DNA of 64,000 nucleotides, from positions 1-64,000 of the forward strand of contig NZ_JACHJK010000020.1 in assembly GCF_014203595.1 (NCBI RefSeq), read 5' to 3'. A model generated the notes under the pieces. That model was not told the origin of the DNA. It did no database searches and was given only the letters and a program-made list of their open reading frames with translations. Positions 52,250-59,922 of the stretch are shown here, one piece after another. Positions within the stretch are counted from its first letter, which is position 1, and every line of letters begins with the position of its first letter. Source of the DNA: Streptomyces echinatus. GTDB taxonomy: Bacteria > Actinomycetota > Actinomycetes > Streptomycetales > Streptomycetaceae. The translations under genes were made by a program, and so were the position numbers.

Positions 52250-52708
52250 TTACTTCCCTTCGATGCCCTTCTCCCCGATGTGGAAGATCTTGTGGCTCCC
52301 GCGGGTCATGTCGACGATCAGCTTGGTCGAGCTGGACTTGCTCCAGGTGAGGGTGATCACGGCCTCCGTGTAGTCGGCGGTGCCGTTGTCGGTGACCTTC
52401 CAGGCGAGGGGCACGTTCTGGGCGCGCAGGACGCCGTTGGCGTGGTTCTTCTTCTCCCAGGCGTTCAGTTCCTTCTGGAAGGCGGGGGTGAGGTAGTGGC
52501 CGCGCAGGGCCTGCTGGAGGCCGCCGCTGCCCTCGTCGGTCACCGCGTCGATGTAGGCGCCGTAGAAGTCGGCGATCCGGGTGATGTTGTCGGACGGCTT
52601 GCCGCTGACGCTGCGCGGGGTCCCGGCGGAGGCCTGGACGGTGGCGCCGATGCCGAGGGCGACGGTGAGGACGCCGGCGGTGAGGGCCATACGGGTCTTG
52701 CTGTTCAT
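52250..52708 (-). CDS. Small secreted protein, unknown function
   Basis: A 152-residue product with a signal peptide (MALTAGVLTVALGIGATVQA ending ASAG) and a mature domain with conserved-looking FYGAYIDAVTDEG, GHYLTPAFQKELNAWE and DYTEAVITLTWSKS. The pattern resembles NTF2-like/DUF3828-type secreted proteins but I cannot assign it. A ribosome site GGAGAACGGAA precedes the ATG. It lies 142 bp downstream of the secreted protein at 52851 on the same strand. Confidence 0.7.
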   Translation of the reverse strand: MNSKTRMALTAGVLTVALGIGATVQASAGTPRSVSGKPSDNITRIADFYGAYIDAVTDEGSGGLQQALRGHYLTPAFQKELNAWEKKNHANGVLRAQNVPLAWKVTDNGTADYTEAVITLTWSKSSSTKLIVDMTRGSHKIFHIGEKGIEGK

Positions 52709-52850
52709 TTCCGTTCTCCGTTTTCGAGTGACCCAGTGGTCGACAGGTCGAGTGGTCAGTGGTCGAGTGGTCGCGCTGTGCTGCCGTCGGCGGCGCCGGG
52801 CCGCCCTCCCGACCCCCGTGACGGGAGGGCGGCAGTCCTGGACGGCCCCG

Positions 52851-53462
52851 TCAGCGGAGCTTGTTCACGGCCTTGGTGGTCGTCTTCTTGAAGGCCTTCA
52901 CCGGAGCGCCTTCGAAGCCGCCGAGCCGGCCCCAGTTCACAACCGTGACGGTGCGTCCGTCCCGGCCGACCGACAGCAGGCGGACGTCGCTAGCGCCCCA
53001 GGAGGTCTCGGTGTGGACGCCGTAGACGTGGGCGCCGTCCTCGACGGACAGCTTCCCGTAGTCCTTGCCGGTGGCCTCGGTGCCCGGGTCCAGCCGCTCG
53101 ATGCGGGCCGCGCAGGACTTCATGTCCTTGTTCAGCCGCGTGGTCAGCTGCGTCGCCGAGCGGGTGTCGGGCAGGACCACGGTGATCTGACGGGCGTTCG
53201 TGTCGAGGTCGGTGCGGAAGTCGCGGTGCCAGGCGGACCCTCGGCCCGGCAGCGCCCGCAGGCAGGTGTCCCAGGCCGTCTCCCCCGGTACACCGGCGGT
53301 GACCTTGCCGGCCGTCCAGGAAGAGGTGGGGTGCGGTGGCAGGTCCGCGGCCGCGAGGAAGCCGGGCGCCTTCGGAGCGGCGGTGGCCGGTCCGGCGAGC
53401 GCCACGGCCAGACCCGTGACGGCGAGTGCGAGGAGCGCGCCTGCTCGGGTGCGCTTGGGCAT
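52851..53462 (-). CDS. Secreted protein with PknH-like sensor-domain character
   Basis: A 203-residue product with a clear signal peptide (ALLALAVTGLAVALAGPATA) followed by a mature domain (AADLPPHPTSSWTAGKV, WDTCLRALPGR, QITVVLPDTRSATQLTTRL, KSCAARIERLDPGTE). Two Cys in matching positions recall the extracellular domain of mycobacterial PknH-like sensors. No direct function. G-rich site before ATG. It is divergent from the membrane HTH protein and may be its partner. Confidence 0.68.
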   Translation of the reverse strand: MPKRTRAGALLALAVTGLAVALAGPATAAPKAPGFLAAADLPPHPTSSWTAGKVTAGVPGETAWDTCLRALPGRGSAWHRDFRTDLDTNARQITVVLPDTRSATQLTTRLNKDMKSCAARIERLDPGTEATGKDYGKLSVEDGAHVYGVHTETSWGASDVRLLSVGRDGRTVTVVNWGRLGGFEGAPVKAFKKTTTKAVNKLR

Positions 53463-53703
53463 GGGTGTCCCCCGTGAATGAGTGCGGTGAGTGCATGCGT
53501 GCGGTGCATGCGAGTCGTACGTCGCCCGACGCCGGTTGGCCGGTCAGGCGCTGGTCGGTGCGACACCAAGAGGATTGCCGGTCACCGGAGTCCGGTGCAA
53601 CGACTGCCGCCGTTTTGGCGACGGTGGAACCATCCCAGCCCATCTGACGTGCAGGTATATGTGTGCCTGGGATACGGGATCGCGGGCGGACGACGGGGGA
53701 GCA

Positions 53704-55053
53704 GTGTCGACTCGGGACGATGTCGGGGAGTTCGCGGCGCTCTTGCGCCGGCTGAAGGACCGGACGGACCGGAGCTACGGCTCCCTGGCCCGCCGCCTCA
53801 ACATGAACACCTCCACGCTGCACCGCTACTGCGCGGGCGAGGCGGTGCCGCAGGACTTCGCGCCCGTGGAGCGGCTCGCGGCCTTCTGCGAGGCGACGCC
53901 CGACGAGCGGCTCGAACTGCACCGGCTGTGGCTGTCGGCGGTGGCGGCTCGGCAGCGGGTGCGTACGGCCGGTGCGGCGGAGGCCGCGGTTCCGGCGCCG
54001 GAGCCGGGCGCGGACGAGGCACTCGTCGAGGAGAGCGGGCCCGCGGGACAGCCGGGGGACGATGTCGATCCGGACGGGGCGGCCCCCGCGCCCGCTCCTC
54101 GCCCCTGGTACCGCCGCCGACGGTCTCTGGTGTCGACCGCCGTCGTCAGCGCGCTGCTCGCCACCCTGGGCATCACGTCCGTCCTGCCGGACGACCGCTC
54201 CTCCCAGGCGAACACCTCCCGCTCCGCGGGCCCACGCTCTACCGCCCCGGGCGCGCCCCACCGCTCGGCGGAGCCGTCGGCCGGCGCCTCCCCCTCTCCT
54301 TCAGCTTCTCCGTCCGCTTCCGCTTCCGCTTCCCGGGACTTGGCGTCAGCCGGCGCCCGGGAGAAGACCCCCGCTGCGTCCGCCACCGGCGGCGGTCCCA
54401 CCTCGGTCGCGCAGCCGGCCGGCGGGCTGCCCCTCACCTGGAGCGCCGACTCCCAGGTCTGGAACATGGGCTGCGGTCACGACTACGTCATCGACAAGCC
54501 GCCCCCGCGGGTGCCCCCGCCGCCGGTGGAGCAGGACGCCGGGGCGTGGGCGGCGACGCAGGGCGCGGTGCACGGGCGACAGACGATGGTGCAGATCTCG
54601 GTGCAGGGGCGGTCGTCCACGGCCGTGGTCCTGGAGGCGCTGCGCGTCCGCGTCGTCAGCCGTGGCGACCCGCTCGGCGGGAACGCGTACGCCATGGACA
54701 ATGGCTGCGGCGGCGAGCTCACGCCCCGCCGCTTCACCGTGAACCTCGACGTCGACCGCCCCATCGCCCGCCCGAAGGACGGCGCCGACAGCGAACACAC
54801 CATCCCGGCCGTGCACTTCCCGTACCGCGTCTCCGCCGAGGACCCGCAGGTGCTGCTGGTCGACGCGACCACCCAGGCCTACGACGCCCGCTGGTACCTC
54901 GAACTCGACTGGTCCTCCCAGGGCCGGACCGGCACGATCCGCATCGACGACCACGGCCGCCCGTTCCACACCACCAGCATCAAGGGAATGCCGCGCTACT
55001 GGTACGGCACGAACGAGGCGAACGGGCGCGCCTGGGTCCCGTACAACAGCTAG
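53704..55053 (+). CDS. Membrane-spanning HTH protein with exported C-terminal domain
   Basis: A 449-residue protein. Residues about 5-85 are an XRE-like HTH (FAALLRRLKDRTDRSYGSLA, MNTSTLHRYCAGEAVPQDFA). After a Pro/Ala linker there is a single membrane helix at about 141-161 (SLVSTAVVSALLATLGI), then a Ser/Pro/Ala-rich spacer and a C-terminal domain of about 200 residues (SADSQVWNMGCGHDYVIDKP, MDNGCGGELTPRRFTVNL) with two Cys, which should lie outside the cell. This inside-HTH/outside-domain layout is common in Streptomyces but without known function. GTG 53704 is chosen; the frame is open upstream. Confidence 0.75.
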   Translation: MSTRDDVGEFAALLRRLKDRTDRSYGSLARRLNMNTSTLHRYCAGEAVPQDFAPVERLAAFCEATPDERLELHRLWLSAVAARQRVRTAGAAEAAVPAPEPGADEALVEESGPAGQPGDDVDPDGAAPAPAPRPWYRRRRSLVSTAVVSALLATLGITSVLPDDRSSQANTSRSAGPRSTAPGAPHRSAEPSAGASPSPSASPSASASASRDLASAGAREKTPAASATGGGPTSVAQPAGGLPLTWSADSQVWNMGCGHDYVIDKPPPRVPPPPVEQDAGAWAATQGAVHGRQTMVQISVQGRSSTAVVLEALRVRVVSRGDPLGGNAYAMDNGCGGELTPRRFTVNLDVDRPIARPKDGADSEHTIPAVHFPYRVSAEDPQVLLVDATTQAYDARWYLELDWSSQGRTGTIRIDDHGRPFHTTSIKGMPRYWYGTNEANGRAWVPYNS

Positions 55054-55168
55054 GGGCCGTCGTACCGGGTCGTGGCGAAGCCTCGCCGCTGCCCGAGGCG
55101 GCCGGCGGAGGCCTCGGTGCAGGCCGCCATTCGTCCGGGTCCGCCAGGCGCGCCACGGCCCGCGCGGG

Positions 55169-55312
55169 TCAGCGGAGCTTGGTGGGGTCGAGGATCCGGC
55201 CGGGCGGCGGCGGGGTGGTGGCGACGGGCTCGCCCTGGTCGGTGAAGGTGCCGGCCACGGTGGCATCGGCTTCGCGAGTGATGTCCTCGTCGGACGCGAG
55301 GCTCGACTTCAT
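55169..55312 (-). CDS. Small hypothetical protein (47 residues)
   Basis: A 47-codon frame with very strong third-position GC bias: MKSSLASDEDITREADATVA and PPPPGRILDPTKLR. Its ATG lies 147 bp from the divergent Trypco1-like gene. I recognise no family. It may be a real small protein of that locus, or the tail of a lost gene. A G-rich site GGACCGC precedes the ATG. Confidence 0.45.
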   Translation of the reverse strand: MKSSLASDEDITREADATVAGTFTDQGEPVATTPPPPGRILDPTKLR

Positions 55313-55459
55313 GCGGTCCGGCCATGTCCCGTGCCCGGTGGGCTGCGCCGGGCGGGTGGGAGGGGTGCTCGTGCGGCCCACCCGGGCTGCGGCATATGCC
55401 GCGGGTGGCTGATGCTGGCCGGGATCCCTGACGGACACGCGCGTACCGAAGGAGGAGTC

Positions 55460-55777
55460 GTGACCGTCCTGACCCGGATTCCGCTGGAGGGCGGGGGCTT
55501 CGTCCTGGTCGAGTCGCCGACCGGAGTGGAGGGGCCGGTGAAGGCCGGGCGCCTGGGCGACTTCGTCCGGGAGGCGCCGGCCACGCTGCAGGATGCTCTG
55601 GAGCCGGTCACGAAGGCGGCACAGGCGGCCCTCGACCAACTGCGGAAGGCTCGGCCCGACGCGATCACGGTCGAGTTCGGCGTGGACCTCTCGGTCGCGG
55701 CGGGCGCGGTGCTCACCAAGGGGACGGCCGGCTGTCATCTGCAGGTGACGGTGTCGTGGAAGGGCGACGGTGGCTAG
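55460..55777 (+). CDS. Trypco1-like (CU044_2847 family) conflict-system protein
   Basis: A 105-residue protein resembling the trypsin-co-occurring domain 1 / CU044_2847 family: LTRIPLEGGGFVLVESPTG, GRLGDFVREAPATLQDALE, ITVEFGVDLSVAAGAVLTKG and HLQVTVSWKG. These small beta-rich proteins are almost always encoded next to trypsin-nSTAND or similar multi-domain genes in filamentous actinobacteria. GGAGGA precedes GTG 55460. Its end overlaps the start of the large gene by 8 bp, so the two are translated together. The family's biochemical role is not known. Confidence 0.8.
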   Translation: MTVLTRIPLEGGGFVLVESPTGVEGPVKAGRLGDFVREAPATLQDALEPVTKAAQAALDQLRKARPDAITVEFGVDLSVAAGAVLTKGTAGCHLQVTVSWKGDGG

Positions 55778-58700
55778 CGCCGCGCGCTGGCTGGACGGCG
55801 CGACCCCGTCGGACCTGCCCATGGCGGTGGCCCAGATCCTCGGGCCGGACGGAAGGGTCGCGGGAGCCGGTTTCCTGGTGGCCGAGAACCTCCTCGTCAC
55901 CTGCGCGCACGTGATCCGGGCGGCCGGTGCCGGACCCCAGGGCCGGGTGCCGGTGGCCTTCCTCCGTGTGACGGGTGCCGACCTGCTGGAGGGGCACGTC
56001 GAGCAGTGGCGGGAGTCCGGGGGAGAGGACGTCGCCTTCGTCCGGCTGCCCGAAACGCCGACCGGCACCTGGGTGTTGCCGCTGGGCTCGGCCGAGGGGT
56101 GCGGCGGCCACAAGGTCCGGTCGTTCGGCTTCGCGGCCCAGGCGATGCCGGGCGGACATCTCGGAAAGGCCGAGGTGGCCGGACTGCTGAAAGCCTCGCG
56201 GGTCGGGCCCGAGCGTCTTCAGCTGACCAAGGCCAACGACCTCACCACCGGGTTCAGCGGTGCGCCGGTGCTGGACGAGACGACCAGCCTGGTCATCGGA
56301 ATGCTCACCGAGATCACGGCACCCGACGAGTACGAACGGGGGCAGGGCATCGCGTACGCCACGCCCACGCGGGTCCTGCGCGAGATCATGCCCGCCCTGG
56401 CCGAGCACCAGGTGTGCCCGTACCGGGGGCTGGAGCCGTTCACCGCCGCACACGCGCGCTGGTTCAAGGGGCGGGACAAGGCGGTGGAGCAGGTCCTCGC
56501 GAACCTGGCCGGAGAGCGCCGTCTCACCCTGCTGCTCGGCCCGTCCGGCTCGGGCAAGTCGTCCCTGATCCAGGCGGGCGTGCTGCCGGCCTTGGCGCAG
56601 GGGGATCTGCGGGGCAGTGAGAGCTGGCTGCCCGTGCTGGCGCGGCCCCGGCAGGACCTGCTGACGGAGATCGAGCGCGCCGGGCTGCCGGGGGCGCGCC
56701 ACGGCGGGCTCATGGCGGCGGCGGACCGCCGGCTGGCGAGCGAGCCCGACCGCCGGCGTGTGCTGCTGGTCATCGATCAGTTCGAGGAGCTGCTGGTCCA
56801 GGGCGCTGACGGGCGGCTGCGGGAATTCCCCGCCGTCATCGACGAGATCACCACGGTCGCCGATTCGGACGGCGACCTCAGCGTCATCCTCGTCATGCGG
56901 GACGACTTCTATCCTCAACTCGCCGCAACCGCCGGAAGGTTGCTGGAAGCGGCGATGCCCGGTCTGCTCAATGTGCCCGGCACGCTGGGCCGGAAGGACC
57001 TGTACGACATCATCGTCGAGCCCGCCCGGAGCGTGGGGCTCGACTTCCAGCAGGGGCTGCCCGAGCAGATCATCAGCGACGTCCTGGAGACCAACCCGGA
57101 GCCGGCGATGGGCCGTCAGGCGCCCGTGACCGTGCTGCCGCTGCTGGAGATGACCCTCACGGAGCTGTGGCGGCAGCGGAAGGACGGCTACCTCACCCAC
57201 GAGGCGTACCAGCGCATCGGAGCGGTCGGCGGGAGTCTGACCGCATGGTGCGAGAAGGCGCTGAGGGAACTGTCGCCCGATCAGCAGGGCATCGCGAAGA
57301 ACGTCCTCACCTGCCTGGTGCGCCCCGCGGACACCCAACGCCGTATCCCGCCCGTCCGCGCACAAGTACCCCTCGACGAGCTGCGCGGTCTCGCGGCCGG
57401 CGCCGACAGTGCGCCCGGTGACGACGTGGACGCCGTCATCGCCACTCTGGCCCGTCGTCGCATCATCACCACCACGCAGACTCTCCGCGGCCCTGAGCGC
57501 CCTGAGGCCCCACGTGAGCCGGTCGCGGAACTGATCCATGACGCGCTCATCCGCGACTGGGGCAGGCTGCGGAAGTGGGTGAGGGAGGAACACGAGTTCC
57601 ACGAGTGGCTCGAGCGGACGCGCGAACGGCAGCTGCGCTGGGCGGAGGAGCAGGATCCGGGGGACCTGCTCGCCGGTACGGCCCTTGCGGACAGCAACAG
57701 ACTGTCGCGGGGTCGTGGCCTGCCGAAGGAACTCGCGGACTTCCTCACCGCGAGCCGGCAGCGTCAGGAGACGATCGCCCGGCGGCGCAGACGGCTGATC
57801 ACCGTTCTGGCCGCGTTGCTGGTGCTCGCGCTGCTCGCCGGCGCGGGGGCGCTCTGGCAGTGGCGTGCGGCGCTGGCCGAACGGGAGGCGGCCCTGTCCC
57901 GGCAGCTGGCCGTCGAGTCCGGCACGCTCATCGACGTGAACCCCGAACTCTCCTCGCTGCTGGCCGTCCAGGCGTACCGCACGAGTCACACGAGCGAGGC
58001 CCTGTCGAGTCTGCGCACCGACGCGTACCTTCCCCTGGGCCGGCGTCTGCTCGGGCACACCAAGGCGGTGAACGCGGTGGCGTTCCACGGCCGCACCCTC
58101 GCCACCGGAAGTTCCGACGGCACCGTGCGCGTCTGGGACACCGCCACCGGCAGGACCCGCGGCAAACTCACCGGTCTCTACGGTGAGGTGAACGCGGTGG
58201 CGTTCAGCCCGGACGGCCGCACGATCGCCACCGGCAGTTCCTACAGCGCCTGGTTGTGGGACGCCGCCACCGGCAGGGCCCGTACCCCTCTGACCGGGCA
58301 CACCGACACGGTGTTCTCCGTCGCGTTCAGCCCCGACGGCCGAACCGTCGCCACGGCCGGCGCGGATGGTAGCGCTCGGCTGTGGGACGCCACCACCGGC
58401 AAGCAGCGGACCAAGCTCACCGGACACGCCAACACCGTGTACTCCGCCGTGTTCAGCCCCGACGGCCGAACCGTCGCCACGGCCGGCGCGGACGGCAGCG
58501 CTCGGCTGTGGGACGCCACCACCGGCAAGCAGCGGACCAAGCTCACCGGACACACGGCCCAGGTGGTCTCGGTCGCGTTCAGCCCCGACGGCCGCACCGT
58601 CGCCACGGGAAGTGGCGACGGCACCATGCGGCTGTGGAACGCCGTCGACGGCAAGCCCGGCCCCGAGGTGGACGTGCTCACCGGCACGGTGCTCTCCGTG

Positions 58701-59900
58701 GCGTTCAGTCCCGACGGCCGCACCATCGCGATCGCCGGCACCAACCGTCTGACGCGGCTGTGGGACGTGGCCACCCATGCGATGAGCAAGTCACTGATCG
58801 GTCATACCGACTCCGTGAACGCGGTGGCGTTCGGCCCCGACGGCCGGACGCTCGCCACCGGAAGCGGTGATACGACCGCACGCCTGTGGAAGGTCACCGC
58901 GACCGGCGACACGTCCCTGGTCGGGCACACCGACATCGTCTACTCGGTGGCGTTCGGCCCCGACGGCGGCACCGTCGCCAGCGCCGGTGCCGACAGGACC
59001 GCGATCCTGTGGGACGTCGCCACCGGCAGGAAGCGCCTCAGCCTCGACGGGCACGAGGGCGCGGTACTGGGAGTCACGTTCAGCCCCGACGGACGTACGG
59101 TAGCCACCGCCGGCGCGGACGGCACCGCGCGGTTGTGGGACGTCACCACGGGCAGACCCCGCCTGACGCCCCTGAGCGACACCGCCCCGCTGCATTCGGT
59201 GGCGTTCAGTCCCGAGGGCCACACCCTCGTCACCGGCGGACGCGACGGCACCGTGCGGTTGTGGGACGCCGACACCGGCAAGCCCGGCAAATCCCTGGAG
59301 GGGCACACCGACGCCGTCTTCTCCGCGGCGTTCAGTCCCGACGGACGCACCCTCGCCACCGGGAGCGCCGACAAGACCGTGCGCCTGTGGAACGTCACCA
59401 CCGGCAAGGCCCACACCATCACCACCCCCGACCAAGTACACGATGTGACGTTCAGCCCGGATGGTCGCACCCTGGCCACCGCCGTCGGTGACTACACCGT
59501 ACGGTTGTGGGACGTCTCCACCCGCACGACCCGCACCACCCTCGCCGGACGTGCCGACGTCGCGGCGTCGGTGGCCTTCAGTCCCGACGGCCGTACCCTC
59601 GCCACCGGCGACGCCGGCTGGACCACGGGGCTGTGGGACGCCACCACCGGCAAGAGCCGCATGACCCTGATCGGGCAGCACGCCGACGAGGTGACGTCGG
59701 TGGCGTTCAGCCCGGACGGCCGGGTCCTCGCCTCGGGCAGCGTCGACAAGACCGTGCACCTGTGGCGTGTCGCCCTCCCGGAACCCGCCGAGGCGATCCG
59801 GACCATCTGCCGCGCCGTCGGCCGGGACCTCACCAAGCAGGAACGGACCGCCTACCTCCCGGGCCGGTCAGGGGACCCCGTCTGTCCCTCTCAGCTCTAG
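55770..59900 (+). CDS. Trypsin-nSTAND-WD40 fusion protein (conflict-system effector)
   Basis: A 1376-residue protein. Residues 1-215: trypsin-like domain with His47 (VTCAHVIR), Asp87 (GEDVAFVRL) and Ser163 (TTGFSGAPVLD), so the triad looks intact. About 215-650: nSTAND NTPase with Walker A LLGPSGSGKSSLI (257-266), Walker B LLVIDQFEELL (Asp336), and QAPVTVLPLLEMTLTELW after it. One membrane helix at about 675-695 (ITVLAALLVLALLAGAG). About 757-1335: 14 WD40 repeats (VAFSPDGRTLATGS, then RLWD), enough for two seven-blade propellers. The architecture suggests that ligand binding by the propeller triggers NTPase switching and proteolysis. It is co-translated with the Trypco1-like gene and convergent with the NRPS. 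Confidence 0.9.
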   Translation: MASAARWLDGATPSDLPMAVAQILGPDGRVAGAGFLVAENLLVTCAHVIRAAGAGPQGRVPVAFLRVTGADLLEGHVEQWRESGGEDVAFVRLPETPTGTWVLPLGSAEGCGGHKVRSFGFAAQAMPGGHLGKAEVAGLLKASRVGPERLQLTKANDLTTGFSGAPVLDETTSLVIGMLTEITAPDEYERGQGIAYATPTRVLREIMPALAEHQVCPYRGLEPFTAAHARWFKGRDKAVEQVLANLAGERRLTLLLGPSGSGKSSLIQAGVLPALAQGDLRGSESWLPVLARPRQDLLTEIERAGLPGARHGGLMAAADRRLASEPDRRRVLLVIDQFEELLVQGADGRLREFPAVIDEITTVADSDGDLSVILVMRDDFYPQLAATAGRLLEAAMPGLLNVPGTLGRKDLYDIIVEPARSVGLDFQQGLPEQIISDVLETNPEPAMGRQAPVTVLPLLEMTLTELWRQRKDGYLTHEAYQRIGAVGGSLTAWCEKALRELSPDQQGIAKNVLTCLVRPADTQRRIPPVRAQVPLDELRGLAAGADSAPGDDVDAVIATLARRRIITTTQTLRGPERPEAPREPVAELIHDALIRDWGRLRKWVREEHEFHEWLERTRERQLRWAEEQDPGDLLAGTALADSNRLSRGRGLPKELADFLTASRQRQETIARRRRRLITVLAALLVLALLAGAGALWQWRAALAEREAALSRQLAVESGTLIDVNPELSSLLAVQAYRTSHTSEALSSLRTDAYLPLGRRLLGHTKAVNAVAFHGRTLATGSSDGTVRVWDTATGRTRGKLTGLYGEVNAVAFSPDGRTIATGSSYSAWLWDAATGRARTPLTGHTDTVFSVAFSPDGRTVATAGADGSARLWDATTGKQRTKLTGHANTVYSAVFSPDGRTVATAGADGSARLWDATTGKQRTKLTGHTAQVVSVAFSPDGRTVATGSGDGTMRLWNAVDGKPGPEVDVLTGTVLSVAFSPDGRTIAIAGTNRLTRLWDVATHAMSKSLIGHTDSVNAVAFGPDGRTLATGSGDTTARLWKVTATGDTSLVGHTDIVYSVAFGPDGGTVASAGADRTAILWDVATGRKRLSLDGHEGAVLGVTFSPDGRTVATAGADGTARLWDVTTGRPRLTPLSDTAPLHSVAFSPEGHTLVTGGRDGTVRLWDADTGKPGKSLEGHTDAVFSAAFSPDGRTLATGSADKTVRLWNVTTGKAHTITTPDQVHDVTFSPDGRTLATAVGDYTVRLWDVSTRTTRTTLAGRADVAASVAFSPDGRTLATGDAGWTTGLWDATTGKSRMTLIGQHADEVTSVAFSPDGRVLASGSVDKTVHLWRVALPEPAEAIRTICRAVGRDLTKQERTAYLPGRSGDPVCPSQL
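58296..58547. repeat. Two near-identical 126-bp WD40 units
   Basis: WD repeats 3 (58296-58421) and 4 (58422-58547) share a run of over 100 bp from TTCAGCCCCGAC to CTCACCGGA with only two silent differences (T/C changes in the GAC-GGC codons). The other repeats differ much more. This points to recent tandem duplication or gene conversion inside the propeller. Confidence 0.85.
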
Positions 59901-59922
59901 CGGCTCCGATCCGGCTGGAGTG

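Noticed and set aside
55713..58778. 1021-residue reverse frame
   Set aside because: It is the complement of the WD40 protein; Gly/Ala/Arg-rich and with no domain.
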